Of a stretch of 64,000 nt of DNA, positions 27,396 through 35,692 are shown piece by piece. The stretch's first letter is position 1. The number at the start of each line of letters is the position of its first letter. The notes beneath the pieces are model-generated. The model made no database searches. It was not told where the DNA came from and saw only the letters and a list, made by a program, of their open reading frames with translations. The stretch is from Phycicoccus sp. M110.8 (GTDB lineage: Bacteria > Actinomycetota > Actinomycetes > Actinomycetales > Dermatophilaceae). Made by a program: the position numbers and the translations under genes. The DNA is taken from the NCBI RefSeq assembly GCF_032464895.1, contig NZ_JAWDIC010000001.1, forward strand, positions 2,294,001 to 2,358,000. The letters are read 5' to 3'.

Positions 27396-27422
27396 CCACC
27401 CCGCTTTTGCGGTGGTCCTTTT
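27396..27422 (+). terminator. Hairpin terminator after the lysS unit
   Basis: CCACC-CCGC-TTTT-GCGG-TGG forms a stem with a small bulge and is followed by TCCTTTT. It lies in a locally AT-richer gap before lsr2 and overlaps the candidate lsr2 -35. Confidence 0.5.
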
Positions 27423-27434
27423 CCCGGCTATCTT
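27407..27434 (+). promoter_or_regulatory. Candidate promoter of lsr2
   Basis: TTGCGG (27407-27412), a 16-base spacer and TATCTT (27429-27434). The surrounding gap contains several T-rich runs, unusual for this genome. Confidence 0.45.
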
Positions 27435-27474
27435 CCTCTCGTAAGGATTTCCTTTTCCCCTGAGAGGAACCCAG

Positions 27475-27807
27475 ATGGCCCAGCGTGTGAACATCGTCCT
27501 CGAGGACGACCTCGACGGCAGCGAGGCCGACGAGACGGTGTCGTTCGCCCTCGACGGCACGACCTACGAGATCGACCTCAGTGCCGCGAACGCGGCCAAG
27601 CTGCGCGACGCCCTCGCGCCCTACGTCGGTCACGCCCGCCGCGCGTCGGGCCGCCGGGCCCCCGCCCGCTCCACCTCGGGCCGGTCCGCAGGCGCCAAGC
27701 GCGACCTCGCCGACGTCCGCGAGTGGGCGCGCGCGAACGGCCACCAGGTGAGCGACCGCGGCCGCATCTCCGCCGAGATCCAGGCGGCCTACGACAAGGC
27801 GCACTGA
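27475..27807 (+). CDS. lsr2: Lsr2 nucleoid-associated protein / xenogeneic silencer
   Basis: 110 residues. The N-terminal dimerisation domain (VNIVLEDDLDGSEADETVSFALDGTTYEIDL in pieces) is joined by a basic linker (RRASGRRAPARS) to the DNA-binding domain with VREWARANGHQVSDRGR and the minor-groove hook RGRI. Lsr2 binds AT-rich DNA and silences foreign genes. A clear promoter and an AT-rich leader lie upstream, a possible site of self-binding. Confidence 0.95.
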   Translation: MAQRVNIVLEDDLDGSEADETVSFALDGTTYEIDLSAANAAKLRDALAPYVGHARRASGRRAPARSTSGRSAGAKRDLADVREWARANGHQVSDRGRISAEIQAAYDKAH

Positions 27808-28478
27808 CCGCCATCTCCGCCCGTTCCCTCGTCGACCGGCTCCGGCCGGTCCTGACCTACCCCACCCTGCGCGCGGCAGGCCCGGACGACCCGGACCTGC
27901 CGTGGCGCTGGGCGGACGTCCTCGCCGGCCAACGGATCGGCGAGGACCCCACCGGGCCGTGGCGCTCGGCGCTGTCCGCGTCGACGGCCCGCCAGTACGC
28001 CGCTGCCACCCCGCCCGCGATGCCGGCGGCGTTCGTCCTGCAGTGGCTGCTCGAGGTCGCCGCGGTGCCCGCCGCCCACGCGGCCGTGCACACCGCCCAC
28101 GTGCTCGACCCGCTGCGGGCCGGGCTCAGCTTCGCGCTCGAGCCGCGGCAGCTCTACCCCGTCGTGGTCCAGCTCCGGGAGGCCCCGGTGACGCCGATGC
28201 TGCTCGACGAGCGGCTCGAGGCGGCGCACGCGGCATACCTCTCGGCGGCGACCGAGCTCGCACTCACGTACCGGCCGGGCGTGCACCTCGGGACGCACCA
28301 GCGGCTGGAGATGGTGCGCGACGTCTGGGCGATGGCGGTGGCGCGGGCCTGCGGGCAGGCGCCGCCGCAGCGCGGGTCCTGCTGCTACCTCTACGTGCTG
28401 CCGGGGACGCACGAGTGCACCGGCTGTCCCCGGCTGCGCCGGCGGCCGCCGTCACCGCACCGGCGCTCGGGCGGCTAG
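27804..28478 (+). CDS. FhuF-like ferric reductase, (2Fe-2S) protein
   Basis: About 224 residues. The C-terminus carries RGSCCYLYVLPGTHECTGCP, the CC-x10-C-x2-C iron-sulfur pattern of FhuF-type siderophore-iron reductases. The remainder (PRQLYPVVVQL, TYRPGVHLGTHQRLE) is consistent with the family. No ATG or GTG lies near the expected start. The CTG overlapping the lsr2 stop (CTGA, 27804-27807) gives a sensible N-terminus, LTAISARSLVDRLRP. A GTG at 27723 would overlap lsr2 by 85 bases. It ends with TAG and overlaps the convergent polymerase gene by 4 bases. Confidence 0.75.
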   Translation: MTAISARSLVDRLRPVLTYPTLRAAGPDDPDLPWRWADVLAGQRIGEDPTGPWRSALSASTARQYAAATPPAMPAAFVLQWLLEVAAVPAAHAAVHTAHVLDPLRAGLSFALEPRQLYPVVVQLREAPVTPMLLDERLEAAHAAYLSAATELALTYRPGVHLGTHQRLEMVRDVWAMAVARACGQAPPQRGSCCYLYVLPGTHECTGCPRLRRRPPSPHRRSGG

Positions 28479-29350
28479 GCCAGCAGGTCCTCGATCAGGT
28501 CGCCCTCGGAGTCCAGCCGCTCCAGGACCTCCTCGAGGTCGAGCTGCTCGAACCGGCCACCCTCGGCGCCCCGCTCGACCTCGTCCCAGGTGCGCGGCGC
28601 GGCCACCGTGGGGGCGTCCTTTCCCCGCAGCGAGTACGGGCAGATGGTCGTCTTGGCAGCGACGTTCTGGCTCCAGTCCAGGAAGACCTTGCCCGGCCGC
28701 AGCGACTTGGTCATCTTCCAGACGATGAGGTCGGGGTGCTTCTTCGTCAGCTCCTGCGCGAGCTGCTGGGCCAGGTCGCGCGTCTGGTCCGACGACAGGT
28801 CGCCGGGCATGGTCGCGTAGAGCTGCATCCCCTTGCTGCCGCTGGTCACCGGGTAGAGGTCGAGGCCGAGCTCACCCAGCCGGTCACGCACCAGGAGGGC
28901 GACCTGCGCGCACTCCTCCAGGCCGGCCGGGGCACCGGGGTCGAGGTCGACGACCAGCCGGTCCGGGTGCAGCCGCTTCCCGTCGGCGTCGACGCGCCAT
29001 TGCGGCACGTGCAGCTCGATGGAGTTGAGGTTGACGAGGTAGGTCAGGTGCGACAGGTCCTGCACCATCGGGTACGTCACGTCGTCGACCTGCACGCGTG
29101 GCAGCCACGACGGCGCGCCCGAGGGCAGGTTCTTCTCGAAGAAGCTCTGGTCGGACGTCCCGTGGGGCCAGCGGACGCGCGTCACCGGGCGGCCGGCCAG
29201 GTGCGGCAGGATCACGTCGGCGACCTGGGCGTAGTAGTTGAGCACCTCGCCCTTGGTCGTCTCGGTGTGCGGGTAGAGCAGCTTGTCCAGGCTCGTGAGC
29301 TTCAGCCGCCTCCCCGCCACCTCGACGCGGGTCACCTCGCCCTCAGGCAC
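28475..29350 (-). CDS. LigD-type NHEJ polymerase/primase domain protein
   Basis: 291 residues, a stand-alone polymerase domain (PolDom) of the archaeo-eukaryotic primase superfamily. The catalytic acids are in VVDLDPGA (Asp135 and Asp137), and SGSKGMQLYA and DWSQN are conserved segments. It would fill or extend broken ends during non-homologous end joining. Its ATG overlaps the ligase gene end by 8 bases. No phosphoesterase domain is attached, unlike mycobacterial LigD. Confidence 0.9.
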   Translation of the reverse strand: MPEGEVTRVEVAGRRLKLTSLDKLLYPHTETTKGEVLNYYAQVADVILPHLAGRPVTRVRWPHGTSDQSFFEKNLPSGAPSWLPRVQVDDVTYPMVQDLSHLTYLVNLNSIELHVPQWRVDADGKRLHPDRLVVDLDPGAPAGLEECAQVALLVRDRLGELGLDLYPVTSGSKGMQLYATMPGDLSSDQTRDLAQQLAQELTKKHPDLIVWKMTKSLRPGKVFLDWSQNVAAKTTICPYSLRGKDAPTVAAPRTWDEVERGAEGGRFEQLDLEEVLERLDSEGDLIEDLLA

Positions 29351-30287
29351 CGTCCACCTCCTGCAGGTCCGCGGGCGTGAGGTCGGGGCGCACCCCGAGG
29401 TATGCCGGCTGGCGCAGCCGGCCGTCCCGCGTCACCTCGAGGGCGCGCACCTCCACGACGAGGCGCGGCTCGACCCACGTGGTGCCGACCGCGTCGACCC
29501 GGGGCACGGGCGTGGAGAACGGCGAGTGCGGGATCGTCCCGGTGCCGATCTCCTCGGCCAGGAGCGTGGCTGCGCGGCCGGCGATGCCGCTGCCGACACG
29601 GCCGAGGAAGGCCCAGCCGCCGGCGCCGTCGGGGGTGCCCACGAGGATCGCCCCGAGCCGGCCGGAGTCGTTGGTCTGCTCCGGTCGCCACCCGCCGACG
29701 ACGACGGAGTGGGTGGCCCGGTGCGGCGACTTCAGCCAGTCCGCGGAGCGCCGCCCGGGCAGGTAGGGGGAGGAGCGGCGCTTGCTCACGACGCCCTCGA
29801 GCCCCTGCTCCAGCGTCGCGTCGAACAGCTCCTGCCCGTCGTCGTAGACCGGGGGCACCTGCCAGTGCCGGCCGTCGAGGTCGAGCCGCTCGAGCAGCTC
29901 GCGCCGGGCCGACAGGGGCTGGCCCGTGAGGTCGGAGCCGTAGAGCCGCAGCAGGTCGAACACCATGAAGGTGACCGGTCGCGTCGCTGCCAGCCGCTCC
30001 GCCTTGCGCCGGTCGCGCACGTGCATCCGCTCGGCGAGGGCGCCGAAGGACGGGCGGCCACCGTCGAGGGCGACGACCTCGCCGTCGAGCAGCATGTCGT
30101 CGTAGAGGTCGGCGAGCCCCGCGAGCTCGGGGAAGCTCGCCGTCGCGTCGTTCCCCGCCCGCGAGGTGAGCGTCAGCCGGCCGTCGCGGACGTCGGCGAG
30201 AACGCGCATGCCGTCCCACTTCACCTCGTGCAGCCAGTCCTCCCCCGTGGGGAGGGCCGTGGCCGGCGTGGCCAGCATGGGACGCAT
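29343..30287 (-). CDS. ATP-dependent DNA ligase (NHEJ type)
   Basis: 314 residues. The nucleotidyl lysine is Lys23 in EVKWDGMR (motif I), followed by SRAGND, LDGEVVALD (motif III), VSKRRSSPYLPG and WLKSPH. The C-terminal part forms an OB fold (VVVGGWRPEQ, WVEPRLVVEVRALEVT). It corresponds to the ligase domain of LigD or to LigC. It lies upstream of PolDom and divergent from ku, so the three act as a split NHEJ set. Confidence 0.92.
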   Translation of the reverse strand: MRPMLATPATALPTGEDWLHEVKWDGMRVLADVRDGRLTLTSRAGNDATASFPELAGLADLYDDMLLDGEVVALDGGRPSFGALAERMHVRDRRKAERLAATRPVTFMVFDLLRLYGSDLTGQPLSARRELLERLDLDGRHWQVPPVYDDGQELFDATLEQGLEGVVSKRRSSPYLPGRRSADWLKSPHRATHSVVVGGWRPEQTNDSGRLGAILVGTPDGAGGWAFLGRVGSGIAGRAATLLAEEIGTGTIPHSPFSTPVPRVDAVGTTWVEPRLVVEVRALEVTRDGRLRQPAYLGVRPDLTPADLQEVDGA

Positions 30288-30370
30288 CCGGTCATTCTGT
30301 CAGCGCACTCCGCGCGGGACGTGGAAAAGGGACGTGGCGCCGCCACGCGGCATACGCGAAGATCGTCGGT

Positions 30371-31321
30371 ATGCGAGCCATCTGGAAGGGCGCGGTGTCG
30401 TTCGGGCTGGTCAACGTGCCCATCCGGCTGTACTCCGCCACCGAGAACCACGACGTGCAGTTCCGCCAGGTGCACCGCGAGGACGGCGGGCGGATCAAGT
30501 ACCAGCGGATCTGCTCGATCGACGGCGAGGTCGTGTCCTACGACGACATCGCCAAGGGGTACGAGACCGAGGACGGCGAGATGGTCGTCCTCACCGACGA
30601 GGACTTCAAGGACCTGCCGGCGACCAGCAGCAAGGAGATCTCGGTCGAGAAGTTCGTGCCGGCCGAGCAGATCGACCCGATGCTCTTCGACAAGTCGTAC
30701 TACCTCGAGCCGGACAAGGCGGCGACCAAGCCCTACGTCCTGCTGCGCGACGCGCTCGAGCGCGAGAACCGCATGGCCGTGGTCACCGTCTCGATCCGCA
30801 CCCGCATGACGATGGCGGTGCTGCGGGTGCACGAGGGCGTCATCGTCATGCAGACGATGTTGTGGCCGGACGAGATCCGCAAGCCCGACTTCGCCACCCT
30901 CGACGACGACCAGAAGGCCACCAAGCAGGAGCTCGCGATGGCGGACCTGCTCATCGAGCAGCTGGCCGGCGACTACGAGCCGGACGAGTACGAGGACGAC
31001 TACGCGGCGGCGCTGCAGGCACTGGTCAAGGCCAAGGTCGAGGGCGGCGAGGTGCAGTTCACGCCGGAGTCCAAGGACGAGTCCGGCGAGGTGGTCGACC
31101 TGCTCGCCGCGCTCAAGCGGTCCGTCGACAAGGCCAAGGCGTCCCGCGGCGAGGCGCCCGCCCCGCAGAAGGCGGCCGCAAAGAAGACCGGCGCGTCGGG
31201 CGCGACTGCGAAGAAGGCGACCGCCACCAAGGCTGCCGCGAAGTCGACCGCGGCGAAGAAGACCGCGTCGAAGAGCGCGTCGAAGACGGCCGCCAAGAAG
31301 ACCGCGAAGAAGGCCAGCTGA
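30371..31321 (+). CDS. ku: Non-homologous end-joining protein Ku
   Basis: 316 residues. The typical start MRAIWKGAVSFGLVNVPIRL and the core ring domain are present to about residue 260. After that comes a long lysine-alanine tail (AAAKKTGASGATAKKATATK and onward), which binds DNA and is known to help Ku thread onto ends. It recruits the ligase and polymerase encoded divergently. The ATG lies inside a GGTATGC element; a matching GGCATAC is 13 bases upstream, forming an inverted pair. Confidence 0.96.
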   Translation: MRAIWKGAVSFGLVNVPIRLYSATENHDVQFRQVHREDGGRIKYQRICSIDGEVVSYDDIAKGYETEDGEMVVLTDEDFKDLPATSSKEISVEKFVPAEQIDPMLFDKSYYLEPDKAATKPYVLLRDALERENRMAVVTVSIRTRMTMAVLRVHEGVIVMQTMLWPDEIRKPDFATLDDDQKATKQELAMADLLIEQLAGDYEPDEYEDDYAAALQALVKAKVEGGEVQFTPESKDESGEVVDLLAALKRSVDKAKASRGEAPAPQKAAAKKTGASGATAKKATATKAAAKSTAAKKTASKSASKTAAKKTAKKAS

Positions 31322-31732
31322 GTGAGTGCGATGCCCACCGACGACGACCTGTCCGTCGTCGAGGACTGCGAACGCGCCCTGCTCACCGGGTCGGTGCGCG
31401 GTGACCGGCTCAGCGCCGGGCTCCTGCTGCACCCGGAGTTCCGCGAGGTCGGGCAGTCGGGCACCGTCTGGGACCGCGACTCGATCCTCGACCTGATGGA
31501 GGCCGAGGCCCATGCGGGCCCGGTCGCCATCCGTGCCGAGGACCTCGTGCCGACGGCACTGGCGCCGGACGTGGTGCTGCTGACCTACGTCTCGGTCTCC
31601 GCGCACGGGCGCGCCCACCGGTCGTCGGTGTGGGTGCGCCGGGACGGCCGCTGGCAGCTGCTGCACCACCAGGGCACGCCCGTCCCGCCCTCGGCCGCAC
31701 CTGCCCCGGGACCCGGCACGCGAGACGAGTGA
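31322..31732 (+). CDS. NTF2-like (DUF4440/SnoaL-type) protein
   Basis: 136 residues. The pattern VVEDCERALLTGSVRGDRLSA, then LLHPEFREVGQSG, and HRSSVWVRRDGRWQLLHHQGTP is that of DUF4440 NTF2-like proteins, small cone-shaped folds with varied roles. GTG 31322 directly follows the ku stop; ATG 31331 is an alternative. The tail is proline-rich. Nothing ties it to DNA repair except position. Confidence 0.75.
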   Translation: MSAMPTDDDLSVVEDCERALLTGSVRGDRLSAGLLLHPEFREVGQSGTVWDRDSILDLMEAEAHAGPVAIRAEDLVPTALAPDVVLLTYVSVSAHGRAHRSSVWVRRDGRWQLLHHQGTPVPPSAAPAPGPGTRDE

Positions 31733-31733
31733 C

Positions 31734-31778
31734 GCGCACTGTGCGTTCCCCCGACCACCGGGGCAACGCACAGTGCGC
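31734..31778. terminator. Inverted repeat after the ku unit
   Basis: Perfect 14-bp arms GCGCACTGTGCGTT (31734-31747) and its complement (31765-31778), with an inner CCCC/GGGG pair. It starts 2 bases after the NTF2-like stop. There is no T-run, so a factor-assisted or structural role is possible. Confidence 0.5.
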
Positions 31779-31839
31779 AAGGCCGGTGGCCCAGCCCCGG
31801 CCCACCGCCGACCGGCCGGTGTGCCCGAGAATGGGACAC

Positions 31840-32667
31840 ATGCCCGAAGGCCACACGCTCCACGCCCTCGCGCGTGACCTCGACCGCGCCTTCGCCGGCA
31901 CCCGCCCGGAGGCCACCAGCCCGCAGGGCCGGTTCGCCGCCGGTGCCGAGCTGCTGTCCGGACGCGAGCTCGTGCACGCCACCTCGTGGGGCAAGCACCT
32001 CTTCGTGGAGTTCGAGGGCGACGCCTGGCTGCACGTGCACCTCGGCCTGATCGGGAAGTTCTCCGTGGACGGCCACGAGTACGCCGGCGCCACGCCCGTC
32101 ACCGGCCAGGTGCGGCTGCGGCTGCAGACCGACGAGCACGTCGCTGACCTGCGCGGCCCGAACCTCTGCGCCGTCATCACGCCCGAGCAGGTGGAGGCTG
32201 TCACCTCCCGGCTCGGCCCCGACCCCCTGCGGCCCGAGCCCGACCCGGACATCGCCTGGCGCCGGATCAGCCGCAGCGGCAAGTCGATCGCCGAGCTGCT
32301 CATGGACCAGTCGGTGCTCGCCGGGGTCGGCAACGTCTACCGTTGCGAGGTCCTGTTCCGCCAGCGGGTGGACCCCTTCCGGCCGGGCCGGGAGATCCGC
32401 CGCACCACCTGGGACGCCATCTGGCGCGACCTCGTCGACCTGCTCCCCATGGGCGTGGCGACCGGTCGCATCGTGACGGTCGAGAAGCAGGTCGAGCAGG
32501 TCAGGGCCGAGCTGGCGGGTGGGTCCGCGACGCCGCTCCTCGAGCGCACCTCCTACGTCTACCGCCGCCAGGGCGAGCCGTGCCGCGTCTGCGGCTCACG
32601 GGTCCGGACGCAGGTCGTGGCCGGCCGGAACCTCTTCTGGTGCGGCCGCTGCCAGCGTCGTCGCTGA
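31840..32667 (+). CDS. nei: Fpg/Nei-family DNA glycosylase (endonuclease VIII-like)
   Basis: Removes oxidised bases and nicks the strand. 275 residues. The start MPEGHT puts the catalytic Pro2-Glu3 at the N-terminus, and PEGHT rather than PELPE marks a Nei-type enzyme. SWGKHLFVEF carries the conserved lysine. The C-terminal zinc finger is CRVCGSRVRTQVVAGRNLFW then CGRC. GAGAAT 7 bases before the ATG could be a weak leaderless -10 box. Confidence 0.92.
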   Translation: MPEGHTLHALARDLDRAFAGTRPEATSPQGRFAAGAELLSGRELVHATSWGKHLFVEFEGDAWLHVHLGLIGKFSVDGHEYAGATPVTGQVRLRLQTDEHVADLRGPNLCAVITPEQVEAVTSRLGPDPLRPEPDPDIAWRRISRSGKSIAELLMDQSVLAGVGNVYRCEVLFRQRVDPFRPGREIRRTTWDAIWRDLVDLLPMGVATGRIVTVEKQVEQVRAELAGGSATPLLERTSYVYRRQGEPCRVCGSRVRTQVVAGRNLFWCGRCQRRR

Positions 32668-32686
32668 CCCCACCGCAGCTGCCACC

Positions 32687-33814
32687 TCACTGGGGGTGGG
32701 TGACCCACCTGCCCCCGAGGGCGAGGCCGAGCACCAGCACGAGGGCGGCGAGGGCCGCGAAGCCGACGCTGATGTCGACGGTGCGCTCCTGGCGGTCCAC
32801 CTGCGCCGGCAGGTCCTTCAGGACGTCCTGCAGCTGGCCGGCGTCCTCCGCCTTGAAGTAGCGCCCACCGGTGGTGTCGGCGACGTTCTTGAGCGCGGCC
32901 TCGTCGACGACGAGGAAGTTGCGCCCGCCGGGACCGATCGCCCCGCCGAAGCCGCCCCCGAATCCCCCGGGCGGCCCGTCGAGCGCGCCCCCACCGAGCT
33001 GCTGGCGGGTGCAGACCATCTGGGTGGGCTGGGTCGTGCCGAAGCCGATGGGGAAGACCCGCACGCCCCGCTGGGCCGCCTGCTGGGCCGCGGCGGCAGG
33101 CGTGACGCCGCGGGTGTTCGCCCCGTCGGTGAGCAGCACGACGATCTCCGGCGCGGTGCGCACGCCGCTGGGCGGTCCCGGCGTCGGCGACCCGGGCGCC
33201 GGCTCGGTGGGCACCGGCTGGGCGGGATCGGTCTGCGGCATCGCGGCGGTCGGGTCGGACGGCGCGACCTCGGGGTTGATCTCGGAGATGGCGTCGATGG
33301 ACTTGAGGATGGCCGAGCCGATGGCGGTGCCGCGCCCGGTGGTGAGCGCGTCGACCGCCTGGCGCAGCTGGTCGTGGTCGGTCGTGGGCGCGACCGCGAG
33401 CTCGGAGAACCCCGAGAAGACGACGAGCCCGATCCGCAGGTCGCCGTCCTGCCGGTCGATGAACTGGCGCACCGCCTGCTGGGCGGCCGTGAGCCGGTTG
33501 GGCTGCACGTCGGTGGAGCACATCGACCCCGAGACGTCGATGGCGAGGATGACCGCCGAGCTCGACACCGGCACCTGCGCCCTGACCTGGGGCCGCGCCC
33601 CGGCGACCGCCAGGAGGGTCAGCGCGGCCAGCACGAGGGCCACCGGCACGTGCCGACGCCACCGGCGCTGCCGCGGGAGCGCCGCGCGCAGGAGGGAGAC
33701 GCTGGAGAACCGGATCGCCTGGCGCCGGCGTCGGCGCAGCTGCCACACGTATGCCGCGGCGAGCGCCGGCACCGCCAGGAGTGCCAGCAGTGCGTATGGG
33801 AGCCCGAAGCGCAT
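32687..33814 (-). CDS. VWA-domain membrane protein, second copy (BatA/B-like)
   Basis: About 375 residues. Two N-terminal membrane helices (ALLALLAVPALAAAYVW, VPVALVLAALTLLAVAGA) precede a von Willebrand A domain with the metal site DVSGSM. A glycine-rich loop (GGALDGPPGGFGGGFGGAIG) interrupts it, and a third helix closes the C-terminus (FAALAALVLVLGLALGG). It is last in a MoxR-DUF58-VWA-VWA unit and begins one base after the preceding stop. Such clusters are thought to act as a chaperone-like system for extracytoplasmic or metalloprotein assembly. Confidence 0.85.
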   Translation of the reverse strand: MRFGLPYALLALLAVPALAAAYVWQLRRRRRQAIRFSSVSLLRAALPRQRRWRRHVPVALVLAALTLLAVAGARPQVRAQVPVSSSAVILAIDVSGSMCSTDVQPNRLTAAQQAVRQFIDRQDGDLRIGLVVFSGFSELAVAPTTDHDQLRQAVDALTTGRGTAIGSAILKSIDAISEINPEVAPSDPTAAMPQTDPAQPVPTEPAPGSPTPGPPSGVRTAPEIVVLLTDGANTRGVTPAAAAQQAAQRGVRVFPIGFGTTQPTQMVCTRQQLGGGALDGPPGGFGGGFGGAIGPGGRNFLVVDEAALKNVADTTGGRYFKAEDAGQLQDVLKDLPAQVDRQERTVDISVGFAALAALVLVLGLALGGRWVTHPQ

Positions 33815-33815
33815 G

Positions 33816-34799
33816 TCAGACCACCCGTCCCGACCGCAGGATCGACAGGGCGGCACCGGCGAGCAGCAGGACGGCAGCAGCAGCCGCGAACCACGAGGTG
33901 ACCTCGCGCTTCTCGCTGCGCGCCGTCCAGGCGAGGTGGATCGAGTCGTAGACCTTGGCCAGCGCGGCGGCGTCCGTGGCCGACCGGTACTGCCCGTCGG
34001 TCCGCTGGGCGATCTGCTGCAGGGTGGCCTCGTCGAGGGCGGTCGAGATGGAGAAGCCGTCGACCTGCAGGACCGTTCCCTGGGGGCTGCCGAGCCCCAC
34101 CGGGTAGACGCGCACCCCGGCTGCGGATGCGAGGTCGGCGGCCGCGAGCGGGTCCGGCGGGGTGGTGTTCTCGCCGTCCGACAGCAGCACCATGACCGCC
34201 GACCCGTAGTAGCCGACGTCGACACCGTCGAGCGAGCCGCTGTCGTCCTGCGGCACCGTGATCGGCTTGCCCGCGATGGCCCCGAGCGCGGCGACGATGC
34301 CCTGCCCCAGCGACGTCCCGCCCTGGGGGCTCAGCCGGTCGATCGCGGCCAGCACCATGGTCCGGTCGTCCGTGGGCTGCTGGGCCACGACCGCGCTGTC
34401 GCCGAACGCGACGACCCCCAGGCGGATGCCGGCGGGCTGGCGGCGCACGAACGAGGCCGCGGCGGCCTTGGCCGCCTCCAGGCGGGTGGGCGTGACGTCC
34501 TTGGCCCCCATGCTCGTCGAGACGTCGAAGGCCAGGACGACCGTGCCCTCCCGGTGCGGCTCGGTGATCGTCGCCTCCGGCCGGGCCAGCGACAGCAGCA
34601 GCAGCGTCAGCGCCGCGAGCATCAGGGCCGCCGGCACGTGCCGCCCGCGGCCCGGCTGCGAGGACTCCGGCACGACGAGTCCCTGGGCGGCCAGGCGCGC
34701 CCGGCCCGCGGCGCGACGACGCTCCTGGCCCCGGTACGCCACGACGAGGACGGGGACCACGAGGAGGGCCAGCAGGGCGAGCGGCCAGACGAACGTCAT
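33816..34799 (-). CDS. VWA-domain membrane protein, first copy (BatA-like)
   Basis: 327 residues with the layout helix-helix-VWA-helix. Helices are VWPLALLALLVVPVLVVAY and ALMLAALTLLLLSLA; the metal site is DVSTSM, with GGTSLGQG and LLSDGENT completing it; the last helix is FAAAAAVLLLAGAALSIL. It pairs with the next VWA protein. Its ATG overlaps the DUF58 stop (ATGA). Confidence 0.87.
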   Translation of the reverse strand: MTFVWPLALLALLVVPVLVVAYRGQERRRAAGRARLAAQGLVVPESSQPGRGRHVPAALMLAALTLLLLSLARPEATITEPHREGTVVLAFDVSTSMGAKDVTPTRLEAAKAAAASFVRRQPAGIRLGVVAFGDSAVVAQQPTDDRTMVLAAIDRLSPQGGTSLGQGIVAALGAIAGKPITVPQDDSGSLDGVDVGYYGSAVMVLLSDGENTTPPDPLAAADLASAAGVRVYPVGLGSPQGTVLQVDGFSISTALDEATLQQIAQRTDGQYRSATDAAALAKVYDSIHLAWTARSEKREVTSWFAAAAAVLLLAGAALSILRSGRVV

Positions 34800-35692
34800 C
34801 CGCGCCTCCGGCGGCGCAGCTCGGAGATCCTGGCGAGGGAGCGCACGAGGTCGTCGTCGGTGGCCACCCGGTGCAGGTCGGTGCCCGCCCGGCGTGCCGT
34901 CGCGACCAGCTCCTCCTGGCGCTCCCCGGCCGCCGCGGCCAGGCGCTCGCGGAAGACGGGGTCGCTCGTGTCGACGAAGATCTGCTCCCCGGTCTCGGCG
35001 TCCTCGACATAGACCATGCCCACCGACGGCAGGTCGGTCTCGCGGGGGTCGGCCACCTGCAGGGCCACGACGTCGTGGCGGCGGGTGAGCAGCGACAGCG
35101 GCCGTTCCCACCCCGGCTGGCTGATGAAGTCGGAGACCACCACGACCAGCGAGCGCCGCCGGGCCACCCCGAGGCCGGCGTGGAGCAGCACTCCGAGGTC
35201 GGTGGTCGTGCGGTCGGCCGGCTCGCGCGGCGGCTCGAGCAGCGCCCGGGAGATGCGCAGCACCTGGTTGCGCCCCGAGCCCGGTGGGATGGTCCGGACT
35301 CCGTCGTCCAGCAGCAGCGCGCCGATCCGGTTGCCGCCGCGGGCCAGCAGGTAGGCGAGGGTGGTGGCGACCTCGGCGGTGACGAGCGACTTCTGCCGGT
35401 CCACGGGGCCGAACGACATCGAGGCGGACCGGTCGAGCAGCAGCCACGCAGTGACTTCACGGTCCTCGACGTACTCGCGGACGTACGGGGTGTCCATCCG
35501 CGCCGTGACGTTCCAGTCGATGTGCCGCAGGTCGTCCCCGGCCTCGTACTCGCGCAGGTCGGTGAAGTCCAGGCCGCTGCCCCGGAACAGCGTGCGGTAG
35601 TCGCCCTGCAGCCGCCCGTCGAGGCGGCGCACGACCCGCCACTGCAGCCGGCGCAGCAGGCTCTCCGGGGTCAGCGTGGCTGCGGCGTCCAC
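34796..35692 (-). CDS. DUF58 domain protein
   Basis: About 298 residues. The family signature GSGLDFTDLREYEAGDDLRH and IDWNVTARMDTPYVREY is clear, followed by a VWA-like half with LLLDRSASM. It is a soluble partner of MoxR ATPases. GTG 35692 lies within the 3' end of moxR (overlap of 22 bases), giving translational coupling. Confidence 0.9.
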   Translation of the reverse strand: MDAAATLTPESLLRRLQWRVVRRLDGRLQGDYRTLFRGSGLDFTDLREYEAGDDLRHIDWNVTARMDTPYVREYVEDREVTAWLLLDRSASMSFGPVDRQKSLVTAEVATTLAYLLARGGNRIGALLLDDGVRTIPPGSGRNQVLRISRALLEPPREPADRTTTDLGVLLHAGLGVARRRSLVVVVSDFISQPGWERPLSLLTRRHDVVALQVADPRETDLPSVGMVYVEDAETGEQIFVDTSDPVFRERLAAAAGERQEELVATARRAGTDLHRVATDDDLVRSLARISELRRRRRG

